Shown here piece after piece: positions 28,741 to 38,592 of a DNA stretch of 64,000 bases (position 1 is its first letter; each line of letters starts with the position of its first letter). The notes beneath the pieces were generated by a model. It was not told the origin of the DNA, made no database searches, and saw nothing but the letters and a program-made list of their open reading frames with translations. Position numbers and translations under genes: made by a program. Source of the stretch: Sphingomonas sp. H160509 (GTDB lineage: Bacteria; Pseudomonadota; Alphaproteobacteria; Sphingomonadales; Sphingomonadaceae); NCBI RefSeq assembly GCF_024124765.2, contig NZ_JAMXSR020000003.1, forward strand, positions 124,001-188,000, in the 5' to 3' direction.

Positions 28741-29664
28741 TTACGCCGCTTTGTCGAGTAGGCGCGTCTGGGCACCGACAAGACGACGCATCAGCTTCAG
28801 GTCTGCTTCGCTCAGCCGCAATGCCGCATCCGCCCAAAGGTCGACGACGGTTTCCAGTTCGGTAAGGGGAAGCGGATTAACGGAACGCGACGCTTCATAG
28901 ATCGCGCAGTGGCCGCTGTGACGGCGACGGTTCTGCCGTATGTAACCCTCGACCTCGGCTCGGCCTCTTCCCGGCGCAGCCAGTGCGTGGACAATACCGA
29001 GATCGTACAGTTCCTCCGCGGTGTAAGTTCGGCCGCTCAGGATCATCTGTTCGGCGCGGGCGGTTCCGAGGCGACGGGAAAGGAAGCAGTGCGCTCCCAT
29101 TCCGGGGAATAGGCCGAAGTTGGTTTCCGGCAGCCCGAAGCTTGTGCCCCGTTCGGCGACCACAACGTTGAACGACAGCAACGCCTCGAAGCCGCCCCCC
29201 AGCGCATCGCCCTCGACCAACCCGATCGTGACGATCGGCTGATCCAGGCTACGCATGTTGCGGTGAAGGATTCGGACGCACGCGCGGCCGTAGCGGACAA
29301 GAGCGGCCCGATCCCCATCGCGGATGTGTGCTGCGAACAAGTCGAGGTCGCCGCCCAGCGAGAAAATACCCGGAAACCTTGAGCCCAGAACCAGGTACCG
29401 TATCGGCATCTTGCCAGACTCTCGTGCGTCCACCACGTCATCCTGCCATTGCCCGAATTCCGCCAGCAGCTCAGGGTTAAAGCTCGGTCGGCTCCTCTGT
29501 CGCATGTAGGTCCACAGGGTATTTTGTTCGGGATCGAACTGTGTCTCTAGATCGTCGAACTCGAACGGTCGTCGGCTGGAAACCGTTGGCTGGCCCCCGC
29601 GGGAACGGCACGGTTCTGCGGTATCGTCTACGGTAACTGAGTTGGTGAAATTTCCGAAAGTCAT
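28741..29664 (-). CDS. rpfF: RpfF-like DSF synthase, crotonase fold (307 aa)
   Basis: Crotonase-fold enzymes of the RpfF group make cis-2-unsaturated fatty-acid signals (DSF) from acyl-ACP. Diagnostic segments are FSLGGDLDLFAAHIRDGDRA (101-120), GDALGGGFEALLSFN (152-166), and GLPETNFGLFPGMGAHCFL (177-195). Glu160 and Glu180 are 20 residues apart, matching the two catalytic glutamates of Xanthomonas RpfF (141 and 161). The C-terminal LWADAALRLSEADLKLMRRL also matches. ATG 29664, preceded by AAGGA, gives MTFGNFTNSV; the 30-residue N-terminal extension is low complexity. An ordinary enoyl-CoA hydratase is the alternative but fits less well. Flanked by GGDEF-EAL genes on both sides. Confidence 0.85.
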   Translation of the reverse strand: MTFGNFTNSVTVDDTAEPCRSRGGQPTVSSRRPFEFDDLETQFDPEQNTLWTYMRQRSRPSFNPELLAEFGQWQDDVVDARESGKMPIRYLVLGSRFPGIFSLGGDLDLFAAHIRDGDRAALVRYGRACVRILHRNMRSLDQPIVTIGLVEGDALGGGFEALLSFNVVVAERGTSFGLPETNFGLFPGMGAHCFLSRRLGTARAEQMILSGRTYTAEELYDLGIVHALAAPGRGRAEVEGYIRQNRRRHSGHCAIYEASRSVNPLPLTELETVVDLWADAALRLSEADLKLMRRLVGAQTRLLDKAA

Positions 29665-30046
29665 GTGACGTCCTTCGTCAAGCGCAGCAATCTTGCTGCC
29701 GAAGGATCTTAGTTTGAAACTGGCGCTGATACCGATTGAGTTAGGGTTCACAATGAAAGAGGCAGACCAACATATGTGGCGCGATGATGCCAAATAATTT
29801 AACATTAGGACCAAGACACTGGAAAAACTAAAAAAGAGTATGGGGGGCAGGGGGAAAATACTTCTCTAAATGGGGAAAGTCCGCTGCCCTTCAAATTGAA
29901 CGATCAGTCTCTACGTAGAACGTTCTCGACATGCCTAATCCCCCGTGCCGACCCGGACGGAGTGCAAGCTGCAGGGGGAGGCATGTACGCATGTGACCCA
30001 CATGTGGTAGCTGACCGGACTGAAACCTCATGCGATCAGCCGGTGA
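29665..30046 (-). other. Intergenic region upstream of rpfF
   Basis: 380 bases with a purine-rich stretch (29820-29880) and dyads such as CACATGTG near 29998. It should carry the rpfF promoter; no operator could be assigned. Confidence 0.4.
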
Positions 30047-32378
30047 TTAGCCGAGAGGTTTAGCGCCAATTGATGGACTGCGTCCGACACGGATACGTTT
30101 GCCGGCCATGATGGAAGGCACCGTTTCAGCTGGGCCGGCCCTACCGAACAAATACCCCTGACCGTAGTCACAACCGCGGTCGAGCAGGTACCGAGCCTGA
30201 ACGCCGGTCTCGATCCCCTCGGCCACGACCTCCATACCTAGCCTATGACCAAGCCCAACCACTGCATCGATGATCGCGGCATCGTCGGGATCTGTATCCA
30301 GATTACTGACGAAGCTACGGTCGATCTTGATAACGTCGACCGGAAAGGCCTTCAGGTGCGTTAGCGACGCGTACCCGGTGCCGAAATCATCCAGTGCGAT
30401 TTTCACACCTTCGCGACTGAAGACGTTTAGCGCCTCTGCGACGGAGTCCGCGCCGCGACCAAGGAATACGGTTTCGGTAACCTCGAGTTCGATACGAGAG
30501 GTTGCTATTCCAGAGCGGTGCAGACGTTCTAAGATCCGAGATACGAGGGACTCATGGCGGAACTCGGCAGGCGAAAGATTGACCGCGATGCGCCCAAACT
30601 CAACGCCATTGTCGAGCCAGCGCTTCATGTCGTCAACGATCTGGGCGAGCATGCGTTCGCTTATACCCGTAGCTAGATCCAGATCCTCGAATGCGGCAGC
30701 AATCGTCCCAGGCGCTTGCACACCTAGCGTCGGGTGACGCCAGCGCAGCAACGCCTCAAAACCACAGACTGCGCCATTCTGCAGAGAGACTTTTGGCTGA
30801 TAGTATGGCACGATACGGTTATCGCGCGCCGCATCGCGGGCAACGCTGATCATCGAGGACCGTCGCTGAAGGTCGGCGCGCATCGTCGCCCGGAAGGGGA
30901 GAAACCCACCACGGTTGCGCTCCTTTCCAGCGTACAGCGCAATATCGGCAGCCTTCAGCATTTCTGCGGCGCTCGAACCATGCTGCGGGTATACCGATCC
31001 GCCGGCTGTCGCCTGGCAATCGACGATCCGACCTTCATAGGTGAAGGGCTCGCGTAGTGCATCCAGTGCAGCTTGGACCTCGACGACGAGGGAGTGATCG
31101 TCCGTCCGTTCGAGGATGGCGGCGAACTCGTCACCACCAAGCCTACCAATTGTGCAATGCTCACCGAAGAATTTTGTAAGCCGGCTAGCCAAGGTCTGCA
31201 GAAGTAGGTCCCCGGCGTCGTGACCGATTGTATCGTTGGTCTCTTTTAGATGGTCTACGTCGAACAAGACCAACGCAACGTACGTATGCTCCCTGGAAGC
31301 GGTGGCAATGGCGCTCTCTAACCGACCCACGAATGCCGTGCGATTGGGTATGCGCGTCATTCCGTCGTGATCCGCCGTCCATCTGATCCGGTCTTCAACG
31401 TTCCGCTCTTCGGTCACGTCGCGAACTGTTACTAGAACGCGGTGTAACCTGCCCAGTGGTGCTTCAATCCGCCACCCGGCGGTCTTCATCCACCGCTCAG
31501 CGCCTGTGTCGGCGCGTTGGATTCTTACCATTGTTTCGAACCGATGCCCGCTGTGGCCCGCGCGAACTGCGCCGATCAAAGCCAGTAACTTGGACCGGTC
31601 GTCAGATACGACGCAGGACAGCGCGGTGTCGATCGATGGTGCGGCATCGATTGGCAGGCCCAACATAGCCTTGAATTCTTCGGACCACTCGCGACGGTCG
31701 TCGGACGCATTGTAGTCCCATATGCCGAGGCCAGCCGCCTGCGCTGCCAGCCGGAAGCGCTCTTCGCTGTCCCGTAGTGCATGTTCCGCTAACTTGCGAT
31801 CATGCACGTCCTCGAGCGTCCCGTACCAGCGTACGACCTGACCTGAACTATCGAGCCGAGCCACCGCACGCGAACGTACCCACCGATACCCTGCAGTCCA
31901 CGTCTGCAAGCGATACTCAATGTCGATCGGCAATTTTGTTTCGATCGACATTCTCCAGGCATTCGCTGCATTCGTCGCATCGTCGGCATGAAGCCTACTG
32001 ATCCACCGATCCCCTAATGCTGCTGATGGATCCGCCCCCCGTCATCTCACGCCATCGGGGGCTTACACGTTCGACCCGACCGTCAGGCCCAGCGGTCCAG
32101 CTGATCTGGGGACTGAGAGCAACGGCATAACGAGCGTCCTCATCACACTCGTCTAGGCTACCATTTGACGGCGACCGACGAACAATAACAGTCGTTGGTT
32201 CATCTTGATCAGGGTACGCTGCATCAACAAGTTGCCTAGGCATGTCGTCACTGGCCCCGAACGCCCGATAGTCGAGTTGATCCAAACCCTCGCCCCTTGG
32301 ATGCCGCGCATCGTCGCACGTGAACCACTGATCGGAGATCGCAGCTAACGACAGGTAAATAAACCAAAACGGGCGCAA
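30047..32378 (-). CDS. PAS-PAS-GGDEF-EAL cyclic-di-GMP regulator (about 776 aa across a frameshift)
   Basis: A cytosolic sensor: N-terminal unknown segment, PAS1 (ISWTAGPDGRVERVSPRWRE onward), PAS2 (FRLAAQAAGLGIWDYNASD), GGDEF with GRLGGDEFAAI, and EAL with FEALLRW, VNLSPAEF, ELEVTETV, LDDFGTGYASL, VIKIDRSFV and EGIET, so phosphodiesterase residues are complete. A six-base run at 32035-32040 breaks the frame inside PAS1; one base less restores ADPSAALGDRWISRLHADD. The start is uncertain (TTG 32378 or ATG 32243). Its layout and place next to rpfF recall the DSF receptor RpfR (PAS-GGDEF-EAL), although no RpfF-interaction domain was recognised. Confidence 0.82.
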
Positions 32379-32424
32379 ATGCTTCGGTAGCGATGGTCTG
32401 ATGCAAACTAGCTACGCCTATATT

Positions 32425-32814
32425 TCAGCGATAAATTCGTAAAGATCTAAACCCAATGACCGACTTGCGTCGACGGGTAAGACTATAGTGCGCATTCAAG
32501 TCAGCCAGAGGCATTCGTAGCTGCTCGTACAACGCAAAAAAATAATTACCGAGCGGCAGCAATATGTGACGGCGGAATGCGACGACCGCTACAGTTACGG
32601 TTTTGTTCAGGGTTGCAGGTTGAGGGGCCTTCGGCCAAGAATTGAGATCCTCAACCGTTTGCCGCTTGTGCCATCTCGCCGTCGTCTTCGTGTTGATCCC
32701 CCTCTCGTGACCAGGCGTCGACCGCGAAGCCTGCGATGCCTTATGTTGCTTTTCTGGCGGCGCGACCGGTTGAGGCGCGCCCATGACGTACCTGTTCCAT
32801 ACGGTTCCTTCCAT
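32425..32814 (-). pseudogene. IS481-family-like transposase N-terminal remnant
   Basis: INTKTTARWHKRQTVEDLNS, then PKAPQPATLN and VVAFRRHILLPLGNYFFALY, parallels the KTVAKWRKRATVEDLKTGPK and AFRRHTLLPLDDCLYAL pattern of IS481-type transposases. The DDE part is missing. A second piece of the same family is at 62883-63041. Confidence 0.55.
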
Positions 32815-33113
32815 TTAAAAGAAGGAACTTACCATCAAGCACCTAATTCGTTTGATAAGAAAGATAGCTTGAAGGGTGTAAATAGAGGTGGCACATGAAT
32901 GGGTGCTGTAGGTCATCTTGGTTAAACTCAACCAGCATTTCATACCGGAGAATGACTAGATAGCCTAGGTTCCGCAAACCTATTTACATAAGTCAGAATA
33001 AGCACACAAATAGCTCGGTTTCAGGCAGCCTCTATCTCGATTAATCGACGAAATATTCTAGATCTAAAACATACTAATTCCTTACACGACCGGTAAAGGA
33101 TCAGCAGTATCTA

Positions 33114-33320
33114 TTAAGGCGTCGTACCTTTAGCACGATAGCGGCGAACATATCGTATCTCAAGGTTAAGTGCGTTCAAGAGGTCAGAGGGTGGTCCACG
33201 TTTACCTAACATAAACTCGGTAACGTGGCTGGCCCTACAACCTGTAAGTCGGCACCACTCACGCAAACTTATAGCTTCGAATCGGCGCTGCATCGCTTGG
33301 CGCAGATCGTCTTGGTTCAT
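33114..33320 (-). CDS. Small helix-turn-helix protein (68 aa)
   Basis: MNQDDLRQAMQRRFEAISLR, then EWCRLTGCRASHVTEFMLGK and GPPSDLLNALNLE, has the helix-turn-helix plus closing loop (GKRGPPSDLLNALxL) of short Cro/XRE-like proteins. AT-biased codons compared with neighbours. It starts at ATG 33320. Target unknown. The flanks 32815-33113 and 33321-33492 hold no other gene. Confidence 0.55.
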   Translation of the reverse strand: MNQDDLRQAMQRRFEAISLREWCRLTGCRASHVTEFMLGKRGPPSDLLNALNLEIRYVRRYRAKGTTP

Positions 33321-33492
33321 TAATCGTTGCCCCGGAATGTTATGCGCTGAGCGCTACCGAAAATATAGGTATGAATTTGTTATGAGGTCAGTACCTCGGA
33401 AGCGCGTCCGATACCAGTCGGCCAAGCTCCGATAGCGCGGCTATAATCAGCGGTTAGATAAATAAGAGGGAGCACGGTCAACGGCTCCCGTG

Positions 33493-34724
33493 TGAGCTGC
33501 TGCCGGCCCCATGGACACCAAGTTAGGCTACATGAGCCTGCTTCTCGAAGCCTATGGACCGATAGCCCAAGGTCGAGTACCTGCGCGTGGGATTGTAGAA
33601 GCGTTCGATGTAATCGAACACGTCCTGCCTTGCCTGAGTGCGCGTGCGATAGGTTTCGCGCGCGATCCGCTTGGTTTTCAGCAAGGAGAAGAAGCTTTCC
33701 ATCGCAGTATTGTCTCAGACGTTGCTGGACCAGCTCATCGAGCAGGTGACGCCGTTGTTGGCCATCAGCCGTTGGAACTGCTCGCCGGTATATTGGCTGC
33801 CCGAGTCGGAGTGATGCAGCAGTGCATCGGACGTGCCGCGCCGCCAGATCGCCATGACTAGCGCATCGGTGACGGGTTGCGCCGTCGTCGTGTTACTCAT
33901 CGACCAACCCACCACCCGACGTGAGGACAGGTCGATCATCGTGGCCGCGTATAGCCATCCTTCGGCAGTTCAGATGTAAGTGAAGTCGGCCACCCACTTC
34001 TGGTTCGGCGCCTCGGCGCTGAACTGACGATCGAGCACGTTGCCGGCGATGACCGAGCGTTCGCCATGATCCTTGGGCAGACCGCGGCGCCCCGGCCGCG
34101 CCATCAGACCGTGCAACCGCATCAGCCGCTCGACACGATGCAGGCCGCATGAAAGGCCTTTGGCCAAGAGACCGTGCCAGACGCGACGCGCGCCACAGGT
34201 TCGGTAGCTGGAGATGAAGCTGGCACGGATCTTCCCCGCATACTCTTCGCCACTGCGCGACCGGGCGCTCAGCGCGCGCACGAGCCAGGCTTAAAAACCA
34301 CTGCGCGAGACATCGAGCGCCCGCAAAGCCACGACACCGGCCAAATTGCTCGATGCTTTGCGATGAACCCGAACTTAATCCGGAGGCCCTGGCAAAGTAT
34401 GCCGTGGCTTCTTTAGGATGTCACGTTCAGCCGTCATCCGGGCCAACGCGCGGCGCAGCCATTCAATCTCCTGCTGCTCAGGCCTCTCTGGCCGGTGCCC
34501 GGAAAGGCCGACGGCGGATCAGCTTCCGCTTCGCGGACCCATTTGCGCAGCACGTTCTCGTGCAGGTCCAGACCGCGCGCGGCTTGCGCAACCGTTCCGC
34601 CCCGGTCGCGGACCAACCTCACCGCCTCCAGCTTGAACTCTCGGCTGAGCTTTCGTCGTTGCGTTGTCACCTTCCGGCTCCGAAAACACCCTATCTTGGT
34701 GTCCACGAAATCGGCAGCAGCTCA
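33493..34724 (-). mobile_element. Degraded IS3-family insertion sequence with clear inverted ends
   Basis: The ends TGAGCTGCTGCCG...TGGACACCAAG (33493 and, inverted, 34724) match over nearly 30 bases. On the minus strand OrfA (RKLSREFKLEAVRLVRDRGG, LDLHENVLRKWVREAE, about 34434-34706) and OrfB pieces (GARRVWHGLLAKGLSCGLHR; NQKWVADFTYI; RVVGWSMSNTTTA; LLHHSDSGSQYTGEQFQRLM; KTKRIARETYRT) are present, broken by a stop in SGF-AWL and by frameshifts. Total 1232 bp, inactive. Confidence 0.85.
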
Positions 34725-35284
34725 CCTTGGGTTCGGCGTTGACGAGCTAATCCAGCAGTAGGGGAGTTTATTTTTGTCCAATCGTCAGCGTCGCGATCTA
34801 CGTGAAGGCTCAAACTTATGCTGCTTGCCGGAGCAACTTGTGCTGCATCCAGCTGCCGGCAAACCATTGAAGACAGGCAGAGTATTTGCCCTAGCGAATG
34901 ACTGCGAAATCCGCAGGAGGTGCAGGATGCAATCAATCGTAAAATGTCACGGCTGATGCCAGGTTGCTGCGCTCAAGCGACCGGCAACAACGTGTAACCA
35001 CGGTCATTGCCTTCCGCTCGGCAACAGACCGGTTTTGTCGATGGCATGGGCATAAATCATTCGCCATCGTCAACCTACCGCTTTGGCGCGCAGCGGCGCT
35101 AATCCGTGCGCTGGCACTGTGAGCGACGGGCCCGTATTAGTTAGCCACACTCTCTAGCAGCGACTGCGGTGGATTCATTAGTTCGGACGCGCATTACGGA
35201 TACGTGCCAAATCGGAGGTAAATTCAACGCGAATGCATCCGCTCATCGCGCCAGCCAATCGGCCCATCCGCGGCCTTAAATATC
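34725..35284. other. No gene recognised
   Basis: About 560 bases between the IS3 element and the CtrA-type box; only short open frames without support. Confidence 0.35.
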
Positions 35285-35300
35285 TTAACGTCTCGTTAAC
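35285..35300 (+). promoter_or_regulatory. CtrA-type box upstream of family C copy 1
   Basis: TTAACGTCTCGTTAACCAT fits the CtrA consensus TTAA-N7-TTAA and contains the TTAACCAT half-site form. It lies 56 bases before GTG 35356. An equal box precedes the paralogue at 49123. Confidence 0.7.
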
Positions 35301-35355
35301 CATTCTTAGGCTGTTGTCAGGTTTGACGCCCCCTCGCGCCGAAACGGAGAGAAAC

Positions 35356-35532
35356 GTGCCGACTGATGTGAGCCTAGAGACGGAATGCAATCGAGTACGC
35401 CGAATCGTCGAAGGACTAAACGATGAGCTTTCTCGTGAATTACTTGGCGCGTACGCGGCCGACTTGCAAAAAGCACAGCAAAAGCAAAGCTTTCTACGGG
35501 CTAAGTTAGATAAAATAAATGCAATACAATAA
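35356..35532 (+). CDS. Small helical protein, family C copy 1 (58 aa)
   Basis: VPTDVSLETECNRVRRIVEG, then LNDELSRELLGAYAADLQKA, forms one or two amphipathic helices. The paralogue at 49123-49323 shares about three-quarters of the first 42 residues; the C-termini diverge. I chose GTG 35356 because a GGAG-type site precedes it in both copies and upstream codons are not conserved. The shared CtrA box suggests cell-cycle-timed expression. Function unknown. Confidence 0.65.
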   Translation: MPTDVSLETECNRVRRIVEGLNDELSRELLGAYAADLQKAQQKQSFLRAKLDKINAIQ

Positions 35533-35682
35533 ATATCGGACCATTATCAGATTTAGATGACACACGTCATCGTCGGGCTCTAAGATATTGAATAGTTTGA
35601 TTAGATAGCTTATTGTATAGAGTATATTTCCTATACTAAAAAGCAATGACTATACGTTGTCACTATCAATTTATTCATAATA

Positions 35683-35904
35683 GTGAAAACTAAATCTGCA
35701 GCGGCAAGGGTCGCTGTCGTCTACAGTACGGGAGTGAACGGCTCAGTTCCCTATCTTGCAGACTGGTACTACGATACGGTCATGCATCGCATGACCGGAC
35801 GTATCGAACACGACCGCAACAATCACAGCCTCCGCATGTTCGCAAAACCACGTTTTGAGTCAGGCGCTGAAATCTTATTCACATTATCTACTCATTATGG
35901 TTAA
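35683..35904 (+). CDS. Hypothetical protein (73 aa), weak
   Basis: GTG 35683 opens a frame with NGSVPYLADWYYDTVMHRMT and an end reading SGAEILFTLSTHYG. No ribosome site stands out. The AT-rich context changes here relative to the first half of the window. No family known. Confidence 0.3.
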   Translation: MKTKSAAARVAVVYSTGVNGSVPYLADWYYDTVMHRMTGRIEHDRNNHSLRMFAKPRFESGAEILFTLSTHYG

Positions 35905-35934
35905 CCGTCATTTAAAACGGATAAAGGACACGTT

Positions 35935-36165
35935 TTGGACGATCACGCGCAAGCGCTACGATGCAAAGCATCAAGCCAACGAGCCCATGCGGAAAAATGC
36001 CAGGATCCAGTACGTCGCCGGCGTTATCTCGCAACCGCTCTAATCGCCGAGGAACTGGCGGATTATATTAGTGACACAAGCTGCCTTCCTGCTACTTTTT
36101 GGCAACGTTTGCAGAAACAGAGGGAGGTCAAACACCCACATTTGAGATTAGTTATCAATCGATAA
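35935..36165 (+). CDS. Hypothetical protein (76 aa), basic
   Basis: The better-looking part is CQDPVRRRRYLATALIAEEL, then ADYISDTSCLPATFWQRLQK, helical and basic. A GGACACG precedes the start loosely. Unknown family; may be a fragment. Confidence 0.35.
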   Translation: MDDHAQALRCKASSQRAHAEKCQDPVRRRRYLATALIAEELADYISDTSCLPATFWQRLQKQREVKHPHLRLVINR

Positions 36166-36284
36166 GTTCGTTCCATATGCGATGTTTGTAAAAAACTTCG
36201 GTCGATGTCGGCTATGCGAGGTGCCTGGGATCAAATCGTATGAGGTATCATATTGACCGACCATGATTTAAACTTGAGGACCAG

Positions 36285-36767
36285 ATGCGAAATGTAGCGA
36301 GCCACGAAAATATTGGTACCAAGCTTGGTAAGATTCTCGTTCAAGTCCAGGAACTATTACTATCAGATAGTAGTATAAATGAGACTGATAAACATGTGGA
36401 AATACTAACGGTGTTAGATGTCCCTTCGTCAACGCCTTGCCAATATGAGTCTGATATAAAAGAGAACTCGGTTGCAGTGCATGATCTGTGCCTAAGTGAT
36501 AATGAAGGGGTAAATAGCAAGCAGGAAAACTATTTTAATGCTATAAACACGAGCTGCTGCTGTTCGATGGCATCGCGCGAAACCATTAATGCGTGTCGAT
36601 CGTCAATAAGAAGGCTTCTTCGTCATAACAGAGCTAATCCTTTGTTTGAAAATGGTACGTTTGGTGAATTAGCGCTTTTATTGGCGAGGCCATTAGTAAA
36701 CGAGTGGCTAAGTGACAATCTCCCTTCCGCTGTAGCAATTGTTCAAATAGATAGATCGACTAGCTAA
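36285..36767 (+). CDS. PopZ-like (DUF2497) polar-organising protein homologue (160 aa)
   Basis: PopZ proteins have a short N-terminal helix, a disordered acidic middle and a C-terminal oligomerisation domain. Here residues 13-46 (KLGKILVQVQELLLSDSS, then VEILTVLDV) resemble the N-terminal EEILASIRRIISED...LELT element. The middle is acidic and poorly ordered. Residues 126-149 (GTFGELALLLARPLVNEWLS, then DNLPSAVAIV) fit the L-x-x-L-x-RPxLxxWLxxNLP signature. GAGGA precedes the ATG. Codons are AT-rich, suggesting separate origin. In Caulobacter PopZ anchors chromosome origins and kinases at the pole; whether this one does is unknown. Confidence 0.6.
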   Translation: MRNVASHENIGTKLGKILVQVQELLLSDSSINETDKHVEILTVLDVPSSTPCQYESDIKENSVAVHDLCLSDNEGVNSKQENYFNAINTSCCCSMASRETINACRSSIRRLLRHNRANPLFENGTFGELALLLARPLVNEWLSDNLPSAVAIVQIDRSTS

Positions 36768-37301
36768 GTTATGACAATGCGTATAGCGTATGCGTACTTT
36801 TTTAACGAAAACTATTCAGATTGATTGAAATCTGCGGGTACGTCGCGCTGATACTTGCTGAGTAATCAAATACCGCCCATCGGGCTTAAGACTAAAAACC
36901 GGTGATCAATCGAGTCAGACTCTTAGAACCTATCAGGCATAGCAGTCTGTTCGCCGCACGATTCTCCAATGTGGGCTATGCTAACGCCGCGGCGCACCGC
37001 CCGCGACCTCGTCGTTCTGGCTCAGAGGTGCGTAACGGGCGAGCGATTTTTAAACCCCCGGCGTTTACCAGCTGCGCAATTTGGATGGCGTCTTATTCCG
37101 CGGATAATATTGATAAATGCTCACTTATACTACGTGGTGCATACGTACTGTCATCATAGCGGAGGACTTTTCTGTTTCCGACATTAAAAATATTACCGTT
37201 ACTTTTTTTACAAAGTAGCATTAGAAGATAAACAAAACCGTTTTGTTTTTGGTGTTATGCGCTACGGCTTGAGTGAAGCTCGCGAAAAGCGAGGGGGGGC
37301 G

Positions 37302-37694
37302 ATGACGTTCGTTTTAATTATCGAAGATCAACCTCTTCATGCAAAGCTTTTCTCAGAAGTCATCCGAGCAGTAGGGCTTTCTTCCGTGACAGCGCTAACT
37401 GGAAATGACGGTCTGGCTATCGCGAATGCAACGAAGCCGGACCTTATTATTGTCGATATTCGATTGCCAGATAGGCCTGGATACGAGATCATCTCCGCAC
37501 TGCGAGCCTCGCCGGAAAACATTCTGGTACCTATAATTGCGATCACTGCAGCAACTGAATATGAGTTCAAAACGCGATCCGCAGACGCCGGAGCTGATAT
37601 ATTTTTAGAAAAGCCCGTTCGGGTATCCCACTTTAGTGAAGTGGTGCTTCGGCTTCTACTACAAGCATCGTGTCAGAAAAGACCGCATGTTTAA
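37302..37694 (+). CDS. Single-domain response regulator, DivK/CheY-like (130 aa)
   Basis: A receiver with no output domain. It has the acidic pair in FVLIIEDQ (residues 8-9), the phosphoacceptor Asp52 in LIIVDIRLPDRPG, Thr82 in AITAATE and Lys104 in FLEKPV. The order HAKLFSEVIRAVG and the absence of an output domain resemble DivK more than CheY. I chose ATG 37302 (MTFVLIIED), after GGGGGG. It is divergent from DivK proper at 58110. A partner kinase may be the hybrid kinase at 54111. Confidence 0.8.
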   Translation: MTFVLIIEDQPLHAKLFSEVIRAVGLSSVTALTGNDGLAIANATKPDLIIVDIRLPDRPGYEIISALRASPENILVPIIAITAATEYEFKTRSADAGADIFLEKPVRVSHFSEVVLRLLLQASCQKRPHV

Positions 37695-37739
37695 GGATCT
37701 ATTGTTGTTGCCGTCGTGTGGTAAACACGGATGGCACGG

Positions 37740-38166
37740 CTAGATCGATGATCGTGCCCATCGGCGTATCGACAAGGCTGAAAAGCCTATAAACGCCGCT
37801 TTTGTCGAATCATCCTCAACATTGACAACCTTTGATTTTACTCGGTCTACGAAGGCTGCGTCATTCGAGGTTCCGGATGTCTCCCTGTACTCGGTAGACC
37901 AGGAACCGAACTGACGGGATACGATATTTCGATCTTCCATCATCACGATCTTCGTATGCCGACGATCATTATATATTCGATTCATTGTAGCGATCACGGT
38001 GTTTGCCTCTCCCTCGAGGGGCTTGAATAAACCGTTTTCCATCGAACACGAGCAAACCGGTAATGTCGTTAAATCGGTTCACCGACGCAGAGAACGCCCG
38101 CAGTTTTACGAGTTCCTCCTGTCCAAACGAATGTACAGCATAACTTGTATAGACAATCAGGTGCAT
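37740..38166 (-). CDS. BLUF-domain blue-light sensor (about 141 aa across a frameshift)
   Basis: BLUF domains bind FAD and respond to blue light. After removing one base of the GGGG run at 38018-38021, the protein reads MHLIVYTSYAVHSFGQEELV, then NRFNDITGLLVFDGKRFIQA and LEGEANTVIATMNRIYND. Tyr6, Asn30, Gln48 and Trp89 keep exactly the spacing of the AppA residues Tyr21, Asn45, Gln63 and Trp104. GAGGT precedes ATG 38166. The roughly 50-residue C-terminal tail has no known output domain, so it probably works through a partner. It is convergent with the receiver gene at 37302. Confidence 0.82.
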
Positions 38167-38451
38167 TCAACCTCAGGAGCGCTTGGATAATTATCTCGTC
38201 TACGAGTTGGCGCTCTACTAGGGAATCTATGGCGATGCTCAACCCCTAACTGCCGAGTTGTAAGAGTTTTTACAAGGGTATTACGTAGTACAATATATTA
38301 GTTATATTAGAGAAAGATACCGCCGGTAAGCCAGCTAACTTGTACAGCGATCAGCGCCCGCCCTATCAGTTAAAATCGGTTAATATGTAGAACAAAAGCT
38401 TAGCTTAGATAATCTCTCTCCAGCCTAGATTTAATCCTATCTAGCAATGCC

Positions 38452-38592
38452 CTATATAAAGGCTTTTACTGTATAGCCAAGCAGCGCCCAAACTATACCA
38501 CCCGCAATTGCGCCAAGTATCAAAGCGCGGATCGCGTCAGGCGAACTAAGGTCATTTTGCGCATCAGGCCCTGGGTTGCAATCTTTCGACAT
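38452..38592 (-). CDS. Tiny single-span membrane protein (46 aa)
   Basis: AGGAGG sits a few bases before ATG 38592. The protein is MSKDCNPGPDAQNDLSSPDA followed by a membrane span (IRALILGAIAGGIVWALLGY) and a short tail. The start context and clean hydrophobic segment make it credible despite its size. No family known; flanking 38167-38451 and 38593-39066 have no other gene. Confidence 0.55.
   Translation of the reverse strand: MSKDCNPGPDAQNDLSSPDAIRALILGAIAGGIVWALLGYTVKAFI

Noticed and set aside
28741..29664. Ordinary enoyl-CoA hydratase
   Set aside because: RpfF-specific segments (GGDLxLF, paired glutamates 20 apart, LFPGMGA) and neighbouring c-di-GMP genes fit DSF synthase better, though activity is untested.
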